Assembly (NCBI RefSeq): GCF_000423705.1
Contig: NZ_AUIM01000004.1
Coordinates: 848,587-912,586, forward strand
Direction of reading: 5' to 3'
Origin: Stappia stellulata DSM 5886
GTDB taxonomy: Bacteria > Pseudomonadota > Alphaproteobacteria > Rhizobiales > Stappiaceae
Length of the DNA stretch: 64,000 nt
Positions 10,576 to 18,971 of the stretch are shown here, in pieces. The notes under the pieces were generated by a model, which saw only the letters and a program-made list of their open reading frames with translations, searched no databases and was not told the origin of the DNA. The position numbers and the translations under genes were made by a program. Within the stretch, counting starts at the first letter, position 1. Each line of letters begins with the position of its first letter.

Positions 10576-11427
10576 TTGCGAATTTCCCCCACGCGACAGA
10601 CGTCTCTCGACGCCGCCCCCGCCTCGCTTGCCGAGGGCGCGCGCCGCATCGTCGGCACCGCCGACCTTGACGAGAAGGTCCGGCTGTCGCACGCCACCGC
10701 CAGGAGCTGGTTCGCCCGCGCCCTCTCCTTGCGCGAGCGAACCGGCGGTCAGCCGATGCCGGCCCAGCCCGGACGCCCGGACACGCCGGTTCTTCTGCCG
10801 CCCAGGGACATGCCCAAGCGCGCCGTCGGCGGCCAGGCCGGCCGGATCGCCTTGCTGCATTCGCTCGCGCATATCGAGCTGAATGCCGTTGACCTCACCT
10901 GGGATCTTGTCGGCCGTTTCGCAGGCCACCGCGTTCCACGCTCCTTTTTCGACGATTGGGTGCGCGTCGGACTGGAGGAGGCAAAGCACTTCTCCTTGCT
11001 GCGCAAGCGCCTTGCCGACGTCGGTTCCGCTTACGGGGCCCTGCCGGCCCATCATGGCCTCTGGGAGGCAGCCGAAAGCACCGGAAACGACCTCACGGCG
11101 CGTCTGGCGGTGATCCCACTGGTGCTGGAAGCGCGCGGCCTCGACATTTCGCCGAACATGATCGCCAAGGCCCGCAAGACCGGCGACGGGGAAACCGCCG
11201 ACATCCTCGAAATCATCTACCGCGACGAAAAACGTCACGTCGCTTTCGGTGCAAAATGGTTCCGCTTCCTGTGCGACCGCGAGCGCACCGATCCGGAGGC
11301 CCGGTTTCAGGACCTTGTGCGCCGGCACTTCAAGGGCGGGCTCAAGCCGCCGTTCAACGATCGGGCCCGTGCGGAGGCCGGATTGACGCCGGGGTTCTAT
11401 CGCCCGCTGGTCCGCCTGACCGGGTGA
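10576..11427 (+). CDS. DUF455 ferritin-like protein
   Basis: 283 residues, family DUF455, a ferritin-like four-helix protein of unknown substrate. Likely di-metal ligands are in HIELNAVDL, GLEEAKHF, VLEARGLD and YRDEKRHVAFG: two ExxH motifs plus separate glutamates, as in di-iron carboxylate proteins. The TTG at 10576 is preferred over an upstream in-frame ATG at 10459 because the latter lies inside bcp, while a GGAG sits about 7 nt before the TTG. Linkage to bcp could suggest an oxidative-stress or iron role, but that is only inference from context. Confidence 0.8.
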   Translation: MRISPTRQTSLDAAPASLAEGARRIVGTADLDEKVRLSHATARSWFARALSLRERTGGQPMPAQPGRPDTPVLLPPRDMPKRAVGGQAGRIALLHSLAHIELNAVDLTWDLVGRFAGHRVPRSFFDDWVRVGLEEAKHFSLLRKRLADVGSAYGALPAHHGLWEAAESTGNDLTARLAVIPLVLEARGLDISPNMIAKARKTGDGETADILEIIYRDEKRHVAFGAKWFRFLCDRERTDPEARFQDLVRRHFKGGLKPPFNDRARAEAGLTPGFYRPLVRLTG

Positions 11428-11565
11428 CGTCCGTCCCGGCAGGGCCAAAAAGACCGTTTGAGCGTCTAACCCTTAGCATTTGTTAACCTTAATCATCTCT
11501 AATCGATTCCAAGGATATCCGGTCGAGTGTGTGATCGGAAACGTCAGGAATGGGTCCGGAGAGTG

Positions 11566-12915
11566 ATGACAGGACACGCAGCAAACGGACAGAAGGTGTT
11601 CGGAAAACGCAAGGAACCCCATCGGGTTATCATCGCCAAGGGCGATCACGTGCGCAGTTTCACGATATCGCCCTGGATCGCCGGTGCAGCCACCGCCATC
11701 GGCGTCATGCTTGCAGTCGGCTATGTCGGCGCGACCGCCTATCTCGTTCTGCGCGACGACATCATACACTCCTCGGCCGAACGCCAGGCGCAGATGCAGC
11801 TCTCCTACGAAGACCGCATCGCATCGCTTCGCTCGCGCATCGACCAGTTGACCAGCCGCAGCGTCCTGGAGCGCCAGAGCCTGGAAGCGCAGCTTGAAGG
11901 CGTCGTCGCGCGTCAGCAAAACCTCGACACCCGTCAGTCGCGTGTCGCCGCGCTCCTGCAAAAAGCAGCCGCAAGCGGTATCCGCGTGGCGGTCGGCGGC
12001 CCGGTCCCGCAAACCAAGCCCGATGTGGCCGATCCGCTCCTGGCGCTTGACGCGGAACTGACCGGAACCGGCATCGGCGGAACGCCGGAACCGATCGCCA
12101 TCACGCCGGAGCTCAATCTGCGCGGATCGCAGAGCGAGACCCCCGCCGCAACCGTCAACCGCCCCGCAGCCGCACCGGCACACCAGGCCGCGCTCGACGG
12201 CAAGACGACGCTGATCGAAACAGTAAACGGAAACCTGCAGCGCATGGACAGGGAAGCCCATCTGGCCCTGGACGTGATTGCGGTGACTGCCGAACGCGAT
12301 GCCGAACGGATTTCCGAGACCGTTGACAAGCTCGGCTTGCAACTGGCAGCCGCCGCCCCTCCCCAGAGCGATGCGCCGGCAAAGGCGAGCGGCGGGCCGT
12401 ATGTACCGCTTGGCGCCACCGACTTCGACGCCCGCCTGGAACGGGCGGAGCGCGCACTCGCGGCGCTCGACACGCTGAAGACGGCCGCGCGCGGCATTCC
12501 CTTCGACAGGCCGGTCGCCGGCGCGCCCGTTTCCTCCTCCTTCGGTCCCCGCCTCGATCCCTTCCTGGGGCGCATGGCGATGCACACCGGAACCGACTTC
12601 AAGGCGCCGCGCGGTGCCAGCATTCGCGCTCCGGGCCCGGGCACCGTGGTCTTTTCCGGGCGCAACGGCGGCTACGGAAAATCCGTCGAGATCGAACATC
12701 CGAGCGGCGTGGTCACCCGGTTTGCCCACATGAGCCGGATCCTGGTGAAGAAGGGGCAGACGGTAACCGCGCGCGAACCGATCGGGCGCGTCGGTTCGAC
12801 AGGACGCTCGACGGGGCCGCACCTTCATTACGAGGTGCGCATGGACGACCGGCCGATGAATCCGACACGCTTCATGGACGCCGGTGAGCGGATCAAGCCC
12901 CTCCTGGAAAACTGA
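11566..12915 (+). CDS. M23 family murein metallopeptidase, membrane-anchored
   Basis: A predicted zinc endopeptidase acting on peptidoglycan cross-links. The 449 residues comprise a short cytoplasmic tail, a transmembrane segment (SPWIAGAATAIGVMLAVGYVGATAYLVL), a coiled-coil-like region (ERQAQMQLSYEDRIASLRSRIDQL), an Ala/Pro linker and a C-terminal M23 domain. The zinc motifs HTGTDF (HxxxD) and HLHYEV (HxH) are intact, so it should be active rather than an EnvC-like activator. The ATG at 11566 has GGAG 7 nt upstream; a GTG at 11527 is possible. The upstream region (11470-11525) is AT-rich and contains GTTAACCTT. A strong terminator follows. Confidence 0.9.
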   Translation: MTGHAANGQKVFGKRKEPHRVIIAKGDHVRSFTISPWIAGAATAIGVMLAVGYVGATAYLVLRDDIIHSSAERQAQMQLSYEDRIASLRSRIDQLTSRSVLERQSLEAQLEGVVARQQNLDTRQSRVAALLQKAAASGIRVAVGGPVPQTKPDVADPLLALDAELTGTGIGGTPEPIAITPELNLRGSQSETPAATVNRPAAAPAHQAALDGKTTLIETVNGNLQRMDREAHLALDVIAVTAERDAERISETVDKLGLQLAAAAPPQSDAPAKASGGPYVPLGATDFDARLERAERALAALDTLKTAARGIPFDRPVAGAPVSSSFGPRLDPFLGRMAMHTGTDFKAPRGASIRAPGPGTVVFSGRNGGYGKSVEIEHPSGVVTRFAHMSRILVKKGQTVTAREPIGRVGSTGRSTGPHLHYEVRMDDRPMNPTRFMDAGERIKPLLEN

Positions 12916-12938
12916 CCGCCCCACAAGACTGACACATC

Positions 12939-12965
12939 AACGGCGCCCAATGGGCGCCGTTTTTC
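12939..12965 (+). terminator. Rho-independent terminator after the M23 gene
   Basis: Inverted repeat AACGGCGCCCA / TGGGCGCCGTT followed by TTTTCG, 24 bp after the stop codon. It separates the M23 gene from the phn operon. Confidence 0.85.
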
Positions 12966-13041
12966 GTTTGCAGGCCCCGCGCGCCCCGCATCGCCCCCTC
13001 GCCAGTGTGCCATCGAGCGTTATCCCCCGGCATGCCCGCTA

Positions 13042-13059
13042 CTGTCATGTAGCTGCAAC
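13042..13059 (+). promoter_or_regulatory. Candidate PHO box upstream of phnC
   Basis: CTGTCAT, a 4-nt spacer (GTAG), then CTGCAAC. The first half is a perfect match to the PhoB half-site CTGTCAT and the second matches 5 of 7 at the canonical 11-bp spacing. It lies about 40-58 bp before the phnC ATG. This fits phosphate-starvation control of phosphonate uptake genes. Confidence 0.65.
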
Positions 13060-13090
13060 ACTCCTTGCGTACCTCCGCATCGCAAGGAGT
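13060..13090 (+). promoter_or_regulatory. Inverted repeat that covers the phnC ribosome binding site
   Basis: Perfect 10-bp arms ACTCCTTGCG (13060-13069) and CGCAAGGAGT (13081-13090) with an 11-nt loop. The right arm contains AAGGAG, the Shine-Dalgarno of phnC, 10 nt before its ATG. In mRNA the stem would hide the ribosome binding site. As DNA it could instead be a dyad operator next to the PHO box. Confidence 0.6.
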
Positions 13091-13099
13091 ACACAGCAC

Positions 13100-13963
13100 A
13101 TGCCAGCAATCGAAACCCGCTTCGTCTCAAAAGCGTTCGAGCGCAACAAGCCGGTTCTCAACGATGTTTCGCTTTCGATCCAGGACGGCGAAATGGTCGC
13201 GCTCATCGGCGCCTCCGGCTCCGGAAAGTCGACGCTTCTGCGCCTGATTTCCGGACTGGAAACCATAGACCGTGGCGACGCGCGCGCCATCTGCCTGCTT
13301 GACCGCACGGTCCAGGCCGACGGCGGGCGAACGGCCGAGGCCCGTCGCATCCGCCGGGACGTGGGGGTGATTTTCCAGCAGTTCAATCTGGTCAACCGCC
13401 TCAGCGTATTGCGCAACGTACTCGCCGGCCGTCTGGGCAAGACCCCGTTCTGGCGTGGCACGCTGGGCCTCTTTACCCGCGCGGACCGCATTCGTGCGCT
13501 TCAGGCGCTCGAGCGGGTCGGCATCATCGACTTCGCCCACCGCCGCGCCTCGCGCCTGTCCGGCGGCCAGCAACAACGCGCCGCCATCGCACGCGCCCTC
13601 ACGCAGGAAGCCCGCGTGATCCTTGCCGACGAGCCGATCGCCTCGCTGGACCCGGCGTCTGCGGACAAGGTGATGGAGACCCTCGCGCGCATCAACCGCG
13701 AGGACGGTGTGACGGTGGTGGTGTCGCTGCACCAGATCGATCACGCCTTTCGCCATTGCCGGCGGATCATCGCGCTGAAGCAGGGAACGCTGGTTTACGA
13801 CGGCCCGGTCGGCGGCATCAGCCGTGCCGATCTCGCAACCCTTTACGACAGCGAAACGCTGTCGACCCCGGACATGCCTTCCGGCCCGAGACGGGTCGGG
13901 CATGGCGGCGCGGCGCCGGAAGCCGCACCGAAAGTGGCCGCCCTTGCGGTGGCAAACGCGTGA
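13100..13963 (+). CDS. phnC: Phosphonate-type ABC transporter, ATP-binding protein
   Basis: ATPase subunit of a phosphonate (or phosphite/phosphate ester) importer, on the cytoplasmic face of the membrane. 287 residues with Walker A GASGSGKST at 37-45, a Q-loop in VIFQQFNLV, the ABC signature LSGGQQQR, Walker B VILADEPIASLDP and the switch His in VVSLHQIDHA. The family-typical NRLSVLRNVLAGRLG block supports the PhnC subfamily. A short Ala-rich tail of about 30 residues follows the ATPase core. The ATG at 13100 is set by AAGGAG 10 nt upstream. It is first in a phnC-phnD-phnE operon; no C-P lyase genes are nearby, so breakdown enzymes must be elsewhere. Confidence 0.93.
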   Translation: MPAIETRFVSKAFERNKPVLNDVSLSIQDGEMVALIGASGSGKSTLLRLISGLETIDRGDARAICLLDRTVQADGGRTAEARRIRRDVGVIFQQFNLVNRLSVLRNVLAGRLGKTPFWRGTLGLFTRADRIRALQALERVGIIDFAHRRASRLSGGQQQRAAIARALTQEARVILADEPIASLDPASADKVMETLARINREDGVTVVVSLHQIDHAFRHCRRIIALKQGTLVYDGPVGGISRADLATLYDSETLSTPDMPSGPRRVGHGGAAPEAAPKVAALAVANA

Positions 13964-14006
13964 GCCGCAGTGGCGCGCGACCAACAGGTCAATCAGGAGA
14001 TCTCCC

Positions 14007-15011
14007 ATGTTGAACAAAGTCCTTGTGGCGGCTGCATTCGCGCTGTCCGCAACCGGCATCGCCCAGGCTGAAGACAAGGGCGCCATGCCCGAAACCATCA
14101 ATTTCGGCATTATCTCCACCGAAAGCGCGTCGGTGCTGGAAAAGAACTTCCAGCCGTTCCTGGATGACATGGCGGCCTCGCTCGGCGCCAAGGTCAAACC
14201 GTTCTTCGCGTCCGACTACGCGGGCGTTATCGCCGGCATGGGCGCAAAGCAGGTCGATGTCGCCTGGTTCGGCAACAAGTCGGCCATCCAGGCGGTGGAC
14301 AAGGCCGGCGGCGAAGTCTTCGCCCAGACCATCAAGGACGACGGCTCGCGCGGCTACTACTCGCTCCTGATCACCCAGAAGGACAGCCCGCTGGACTCGC
14401 TCGACGACGTTCTGAAATGCGACAAGACGCTGACCTTCGGCAACGGCGATCCCAACTCGACCTCCGGCTTCGCCATCCCCGGCTATTACGTCTGGGCGCT
14501 GAACGGAAAGACGCCGGAAGAGTGCTTCGCCCGCGTGACCTCCGCCAATCATGAAGGCAATGCGCTCGCCGTTGCCGCCGGCCAGGTCGACGTTGCAACC
14601 AACAACACCGAATCCATCTACGCCCGCCTCGCCAAGTCCAATCCGGACGCCGCCGCACAGGTCAAGGAAATCTGGCGCTCGCCGCTGATCCCCTCCGACC
14701 CGATGGTCTGGCGCGCCGATCTGCCGTCCGCCGCAAAGGAGAAGCTCTACTATTTCTTCATGCAGTACGGCCGCTTTGGTGACCTGGAAAAGGTCGAGCG
14801 CGAGCGCGCTATTCTGGCCAACCTGTCCGACGGCTGGGGCCCGTTCCTCGCCTCCTCCAACGCACAGCTGCTCGACGTGCGCCAGATCGAGGCCTTCAAG
14901 GCCAAGCTGAAGGCCGAAGCCGCCGAGGACGCCGATGCAATCGAGGCCGCCGACGCGCTGCTCGCCGACCTGGCCAAGCAGGCCGAGGTTGTCGGCAAGG
15001 GCGGTTACTGA
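14007..15011 (+). CDS. phnD: Phosphonate-type ABC transporter, periplasmic binding protein
   Basis: Binds the phosphonate-type ligand in the periplasm and delivers it to PhnE. 334 residues. A signal peptide is clear (MLNKVLVAAAFALSATGIAQA, cut after about residue 22). The mature part has PhnD-family blocks: NFGIISTESA, FFASDYAGVIAGM, VAWFGNKSA and GDPNSTSGFAIPGYY. The last supplies the Ser/Thr ligand-oxyanion contacts known in the family. CAGGAG precedes the ATG by about 11 nt. It starts 43 bp after phnC and is followed by a strong hairpin before phnE, which would favour extra copies of this subunit. Confidence 0.93.
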   Translation: MLNKVLVAAAFALSATGIAQAEDKGAMPETINFGIISTESASVLEKNFQPFLDDMAASLGAKVKPFFASDYAGVIAGMGAKQVDVAWFGNKSAIQAVDKAGGEVFAQTIKDDGSRGYYSLLITQKDSPLDSLDDVLKCDKTLTFGNGDPNSTSGFAIPGYYVWALNGKTPEECFARVTSANHEGNALAVAAGQVDVATNNTESIYARLAKSNPDAAAQVKEIWRSPLIPSDPMVWRADLPSAAKEKLYYFFMQYGRFGDLEKVERERAILANLSDGWGPFLASSNAQLLDVRQIEAFKAKLKAEAAEDADAIEAADALLADLAKQAEVVGKGGY

Positions 15012-15063
15012 GCCTGAACGAACCGGCGACCGGCATCATGCCGGTGCCGGACACCGGAACTGC

Positions 15064-15089
15064 CGGGCCGCGGGAGATCCCGCGGCCCG
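15064..15089 (+). other. Intercistronic hairpin between phnD and phnE
   Basis: Perfect 11-bp arms CGGGCCGCGGG / CCCGCGGCCCG with a 4-nt loop and no following T-run. Such stems after binding-protein genes stabilise the upstream mRNA segment and raise its share of protein. Confidence 0.6.
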
Positions 15090-15113
15090 TCTGCCAACAG
15101 GAAGGATGAGACG

Positions 15114-15947
15114 ATGACTGCCGAAACCGGGCACCTGGGCGCCGAGGCGGCCCTATCGGAAGCCGTGCGCGCGCAGATGCAACCACGCTGGTCGAACCTG
15201 CTGCGCCTGGCCGCCATCACCGGCGTGATCGTGATCCTGTTGGCCCTGTCGTATTATCCGGCGGAAATCAACAACTGGACGCGCCTGTTCACCGGGAACG
15301 ACTTTCTCTACGGGATGGTCGGCCAGTTTCTCGATCCGAACTTCAACGACCTCGACCTGTATCTCCGCAAGATGCTGGAAACGGTCCAGATCGCCCTGTG
15401 GGGCACCGTCCTGTCGGTCATTTTCGGCGCGCCGCTTGCCCTTCTCGCGTCCAGCAACATTGCCCCGGCCTGGGTCGTCTTCCCGATGCGCCGGCTGATG
15501 GATGCAAGCCGCGCCATCAACGACCTGGTGTTCGCGGTGCTGTTCGTCGCCGTCGTCGGGCTCGGCCCCCTGCCCGGCGTTCTGGCGATCTTCGTGCACA
15601 ACCTCGGCATCATCTCCAAGCTGTTTTCGGAGGCGGTCGAGGCCATCGACGAACGGCCGGTGGAAGGCATTCGCACCACCGGCGCCGGCCGGATCCAGGA
15701 AATCGTCTACGGCGTGATCCCGCAGGTCATCCCGTTGTGGTCGAGCTTCTCGCTCTACCGCTTCGAGACCAACGTGCGCTCCGCCACCGTGCTCGGCATC
15801 GTCGGCGCGGGCGGCATCGGCTTCACCTTCAACGAGGCCTTCAAGGGGTTTCGGTTCGAGGAAGCGAGCGCGATCATCATCGTCATGGTGCTTACCGTGA
15901 CCGTGATCGACATGATCTCCAGCCGCCTGCGCAAGATGCTGATCTAG
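15114..15947 (+). CDS. phnE: Phosphonate-type ABC transporter, permease
   Basis: Inner-membrane channel subunit of the importer. 277 residues with a basic N-terminus, a first transmembrane helix at about 30-47 (AAITGVIVILLALSYYP), and later helices including VLSVIFGAPLALLASS, INDLVFAVLFVAVVGLGPLPGVLAIFVHNLG and SAIIIVMVLTVTVIDMISS. The EAA-type loop that docks on the ATPase reads EAVEAIDERPVEGIRTTGAGRIQEI. AGGAAGG 8 nt before the ATG supports the start. Some phn operons carry two permeases; here there is one, so it presumably forms a homodimer. Confidence 0.93.
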   Translation: MTAETGHLGAEAALSEAVRAQMQPRWSNLLRLAAITGVIVILLALSYYPAEINNWTRLFTGNDFLYGMVGQFLDPNFNDLDLYLRKMLETVQIALWGTVLSVIFGAPLALLASSNIAPAWVVFPMRRLMDASRAINDLVFAVLFVAVVGLGPLPGVLAIFVHNLGIISKLFSEAVEAIDERPVEGIRTTGAGRIQEIVYGVIPQVIPLWSSFSLYRFETNVRSATVLGIVGAGGIGFTFNEAFKGFRFEEASAIIIVMVLTVTVIDMISSRLRKMLI

Positions 15948-15966
15948 CTTTCAGCCCCCTCGATCT

Positions 15967-16010
15967 CGCGGGGATCTGCCGGCAGCCGGCGAGCCGGCGG
16001 TCCCCTCGCG
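15967..16010 (+). terminator. GC-rich hairpin after phnE, possible operon end
   Basis: Imperfect long stem: outer arms CGCGGGGA and TCCCC..CGCG, inner GCCGGC/GCCGGC. No T-run follows, so termination is uncertain; some read-through into the ATP-grasp genes is possible. Confidence 0.35.
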
Positions 16011-16092
16011 CAATTCTGCACATTGAAATCTTCGCGTGTGTCCGTCAGAAATTGGAGCCGATCCGGCCTCTGTTGTCTCGGCACAGCGAAAA

Positions 16093-16977
16093 ATGCGACG
16101 CACCTCCCCCATCCTGTCGGCAACCCTCGACTGCCTGAGCGCCGTCGCACCGAAAACGCGGTTCTTCGACAAGCAGCTCTCGACCCTGCAGTTCCTCATC
16201 GCCCACGGCCGGCTGCCCGAGATGCGTCCCTTGCTGAACGACGCGCTTTTCCGCATCAAGACAAGCGACGAAATCCTGCGTCCCGAACGGGTGTTCACCT
16301 CCGACAAGGAACTGGCGAAGGAGTTCATCCGACAACGCATAGACGAAAGACACGTCGTTCCCTCGCTGGCAGTCCTGCGCAGCAAGCAAGAAATCCGCGA
16401 CTTCACGTTTCCACAGCGGTGCGTGATCAAGCCGACCCACACCAGCGGCGACGTTGTCCTGCGACATGGCGGCGAGCGGGTCGACATGGCGAAAATCCTC
16501 GGCTGGATGGACAAGAACTATTACCGGAGCTGGCGGGAGGTGAACTACCGATACCTCGCCCCGAAAATCATCGTCGAACCATTCGTTTTCGATGCCGACA
16601 CCGCCGACGACATGAAGATCTTCTGCTTCCGGGGCAAGGCAAGGGTCATCCACTGGGACTTCGATCGCGGGTCCGCGATCAGCCGCATGCTCTACACCCG
16701 CGACTGGCAACCGCTCGATGCATCGCTCAAGTACCCGGTGGCCACCAAGCAAAAGGCGCGCCCGGCAAATCTCGATGCCATGATCGAGGCGGCGGAATGC
16801 CTCGCCTCACCCTTCGATCTCGTTCGCATCGACATGTACACAAACGATGTGGATTTCCATGTCGGAGAAATCACGCATGTGGCAGGCAACGCCACCAACC
16901 CGTTCCTCCCCCCTTCGGCGGAAGAGCGGGTTTCGGCGCTGCTCTTCGTCGAGGACCCGCCCGGGACGCAGACATGA
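16093..16977 (+). CDS. TupA-like ATP-grasp protein, copy 1 of 3
   Basis: Predicted ATP-dependent amide-bond ligase of the TupA-like ATP-grasp family, whose named member is linked to teichuronopeptide (amino-acid-decorated polysaccharide) synthesis. 294 residues. Family blocks are TSDKELAKEFI, CVIKPTHTSGD at 110-120 (nucleotide-binding strand with its lysine), NYYRSWREVNYR, PKIIVEPFVF, DDMKIFCFRGKARVIHWD, LVRIDMY and VGEITH (acidic metal/ATP ligands). The start is uncertain: ATG 16093 aligns best with the next copy, but the ribosome site is weak, and a GTG at 16036 would add 19 residues. No signal peptide. The amino acid and acceptor are unknown; two paralogues follow directly. Confidence 0.78.
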   Translation: MRRTSPILSATLDCLSAVAPKTRFFDKQLSTLQFLIAHGRLPEMRPLLNDALFRIKTSDEILRPERVFTSDKELAKEFIRQRIDERHVVPSLAVLRSKQEIRDFTFPQRCVIKPTHTSGDVVLRHGGERVDMAKILGWMDKNYYRSWREVNYRYLAPKIIVEPFVFDADTADDMKIFCFRGKARVIHWDFDRGSAISRMLYTRDWQPLDASLKYPVATKQKARPANLDAMIEAAECLASPFDLVRIDMYTNDVDFHVGEITHVAGNATNPFLPPSAEERVSALLFVEDPPGTQT

Positions 16978-17126
16978 GGAGCCCCTGGCAGCCGCTGCCC
17001 AAACCCCCGGCACCCGCACCGGGCGCCGTATTCCGGCCGCTGGAGACACGGGGAAAATCTGGCGTTGCAACCGTGCGGAATTTCACCTAAAGCGCTCGCT
17101 TCGGGGTTGGAACCGGGCCGCATGCG

Positions 17127-17993
17127 ATGATTGCCAAGTCTTTGATCGACATCATGATGAGGATCGCGCCCGAAACGCGCCCGTTCGACAAGGTCCTGTC
17201 GCATGCCCACTTCCTTGCGACACACGGCCGTCTGGCACGCCGGAAGAACTCGCTGAACGATGCCCTTCTTGCCCTCAAGACATCGGACGAGATCCTGTCC
17301 CCGCTTCGGGTCACGACGACCGACAAGGAGCTTGCCAAGGCCTATCTCCGTGGCTGCATCGACGCCGCTCACATCGTGCCGACCTTTGCCGTGCTGAAAT
17401 CACGCGCGGAGATCGCTTCCTACGCCTTCCCGACACGCTGCGTGATCAAGCCGACCCACATGAGCGGCCAGGTCATCCGCCGACGCAACGGCGCCCCACT
17501 TGATCTCGAACGAATTTCACGGTGGCTGGACACGAATTACTACCGCGCCTGGCGCGAGGCGAACTACCGGCACTTGACCCCGAAGGTCATTGTCGAACCG
17601 TTCGTCTTCGACCAGGAGGATCCCTGCGAGGTAAAATTCTTTTGCTTCAAGGGAAAGGTCAAGATCATCAAATGGACCTATGACAAGAGCACCAGCCCGC
17701 ACAGGATGCTCTACGAGCGCAACTGGACAGCGCTCGATGCATCCATGAACTATCCCGTCACGACCTTGAAAAAGGCCCGGCCGGCAAATCACGATGCCAT
17801 GATCGCCGCGGTCGAGCAGGTGGCGGCCCCCTTCGGTCTCGTGCGTGTCGACGTTTACACCGATGGTGCCGACTTCTATCTCGGCGAAATCACGCATACC
17901 TCGAACAACGCAACCTTGAGATTCATCCCCCCTGGTTCGGAACGCCGGATATCGGCGATCATTTTCAACGAAGAAGGCGACCGCTGCGCATGA
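17127..17993 (+). CDS. TupA-like ATP-grasp protein, copy 2 of 3
   Basis: 288 residues and clearly paralogous to its two neighbours. Shared blocks in the same order: TTDKELAKAYL, CVIKPTHMSGQ, NYYRAWREANYRHLTPKVIVEPFVF, EVKFFCFKGKVKIIKW, LVRVDVYTDGADFYLGEITH. The ATG at 17127 follows GGTTGG weakly. The last 4 nt overlap the start of copy 3 (ATGA), so the two are translationally coupled. The loop after the ATP-binding strand (MSGQVIRRRNGAPL) and the C-terminal lid differ from copy 1, which could mean different amino-acid or acceptor specificity; that is inference. Proteins of this family are cytoplasmic and act on precursors or surface glycans. Confidence 0.78.
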   Translation: MIAKSLIDIMMRIAPETRPFDKVLSHAHFLATHGRLARRKNSLNDALLALKTSDEILSPLRVTTTDKELAKAYLRGCIDAAHIVPTFAVLKSRAEIASYAFPTRCVIKPTHMSGQVIRRRNGAPLDLERISRWLDTNYYRAWREANYRHLTPKVIVEPFVFDQEDPCEVKFFCFKGKVKIIKWTYDKSTSPHRMLYERNWTALDASMNYPVTTLKKARPANHDAMIAAVEQVAAPFGLVRVDVYTDGADFYLGEITHTSNNATLRFIPPGSERRISAIIFNEEGDRCA

Positions 17994-18904
17994 CCTCCAC
18001 AGCCATTCCCGAACCGGAGCCGGAGGACACGCGCATATTGCCACCGACAACCGGCCCCTTGTGGTCGATCCATCATTGGCTGAACGGGATCACACCCAAG
18101 ACCCGGCGTTTCGACAGACTGATTTCCTGCCTGCAGTTCCGCCTCGCGCATGGTCGCTGGCCGGGACACCGGGCAACCTTGCAGGACGCATTGCTCGCCC
18201 TCAAGGTCGGCGACGAGATCCTCTCGCGGGACCGGGTGCGCACCACCGACAAGGAGCTCGCCAAGCACTTCATCGAGGAGCACGCCGGTCCAGGACTTGC
18301 CGTTCCGACCATCGCGGTGCTTCACAGCAAGAAGGAAGCGGCCGGCTACGCCTTTCCCTCGCGCTGCGTGATCAAACCGACCCATTCCAGCGGTTCGATC
18401 ATCATTCGCCGCAACGGCGAAGCACTCAACTTGAACCGGATTCTGGGCTGGTTCGACCACAACTACTACCGGGTCTGGCGCGAAGCCAATTACCGGGACC
18501 TCCCCCCCAAGGTGATCGTCGAACCTGTTCTCTTCGATGCCGATCCGAACACCGAACTCAAGGTTTTCTGCTATCGCGGGCGCGTGAAATGCATCAAATG
18601 CTACCTCGGTGCGCCCGTGAACACGACATCGATGCTCTTCACCGCCGACTGGCAGCCGCTGCATGCGACCCTTGGAACGCCGGTCTCACCGGAGGTTCGC
18701 GCCAGACCCGAAATCCTGGAGCGGATCGTCGCGATTGCGGAAGCGCTGGCGGCCCCCTTCAGCCTGGTCCGCGTCGATTTCTACTGGCAGGGCACGGAGC
18801 TTTTCGTTGGGGAACTGACCCACATCGATCACAATGCGACCGGGCAGTTCTTCCCGCTCGAGGAAACAGACCGCATTTCCCGCATCATCCTCGAGCCAGC
18901 CTGA
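17990..18904 (+). CDS. TupA-like ATP-grasp protein, copy 3 of 3
   Basis: 304 residues, with about 25 extra N-terminal residues (acidic and proline-rich, EPEPEDTRILPPTTGP) compared with copies 1 and 2. Core blocks: TTDKELAKHFI, CVIKPTHSSGSIIIRRNGE, NYYRVWREANYRDLPPKVIVEPVLFD, ELKVFCYRGRVKCIKCY, LVRVDFYWQGTELFVGELTHID. Its start overlaps copy 2 by 4 nt. It is followed at once by a strong bidirectional terminator, so it is the last gene of the run. All expected ATP-grasp acidic and lysine positions appear kept, so all three copies look active. Confidence 0.78.
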   Translation: MTSTAIPEPEPEDTRILPPTTGPLWSIHHWLNGITPKTRRFDRLISCLQFRLAHGRWPGHRATLQDALLALKVGDEILSRDRVRTTDKELAKHFIEEHAGPGLAVPTIAVLHSKKEAAGYAFPSRCVIKPTHSSGSIIIRRNGEALNLNRILGWFDHNYYRVWREANYRDLPPKVIVEPVLFDADPNTELKVFCYRGRVKCIKCYLGAPVNTTSMLFTADWQPLHATLGTPVSPEVRARPEILERIVAIAEALAAPFSLVRVDFYWQGTELFVGELTHIDHNATGQFFPLEETDRISRIILEPA

Positions 18905-18910
18905 CACGCA

Positions 18911-18938
18911 AAAACGGCGCCCGATAGGGCGCCGTTTT
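18911..18938. terminator. Bidirectional terminator between the ATP-grasp genes and prfB
   Basis: Perfect 12-bp arms AAAACGGCGCCC / GGGCGCCGTTTT with a GATA loop. The A-run on the left and T-run on the right let it end transcription from both convergent units. Confidence 0.88.
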
Positions 18939-18971
18939 CTGACATTGTCGCCGATGAAGCGAAGCTGTTGC

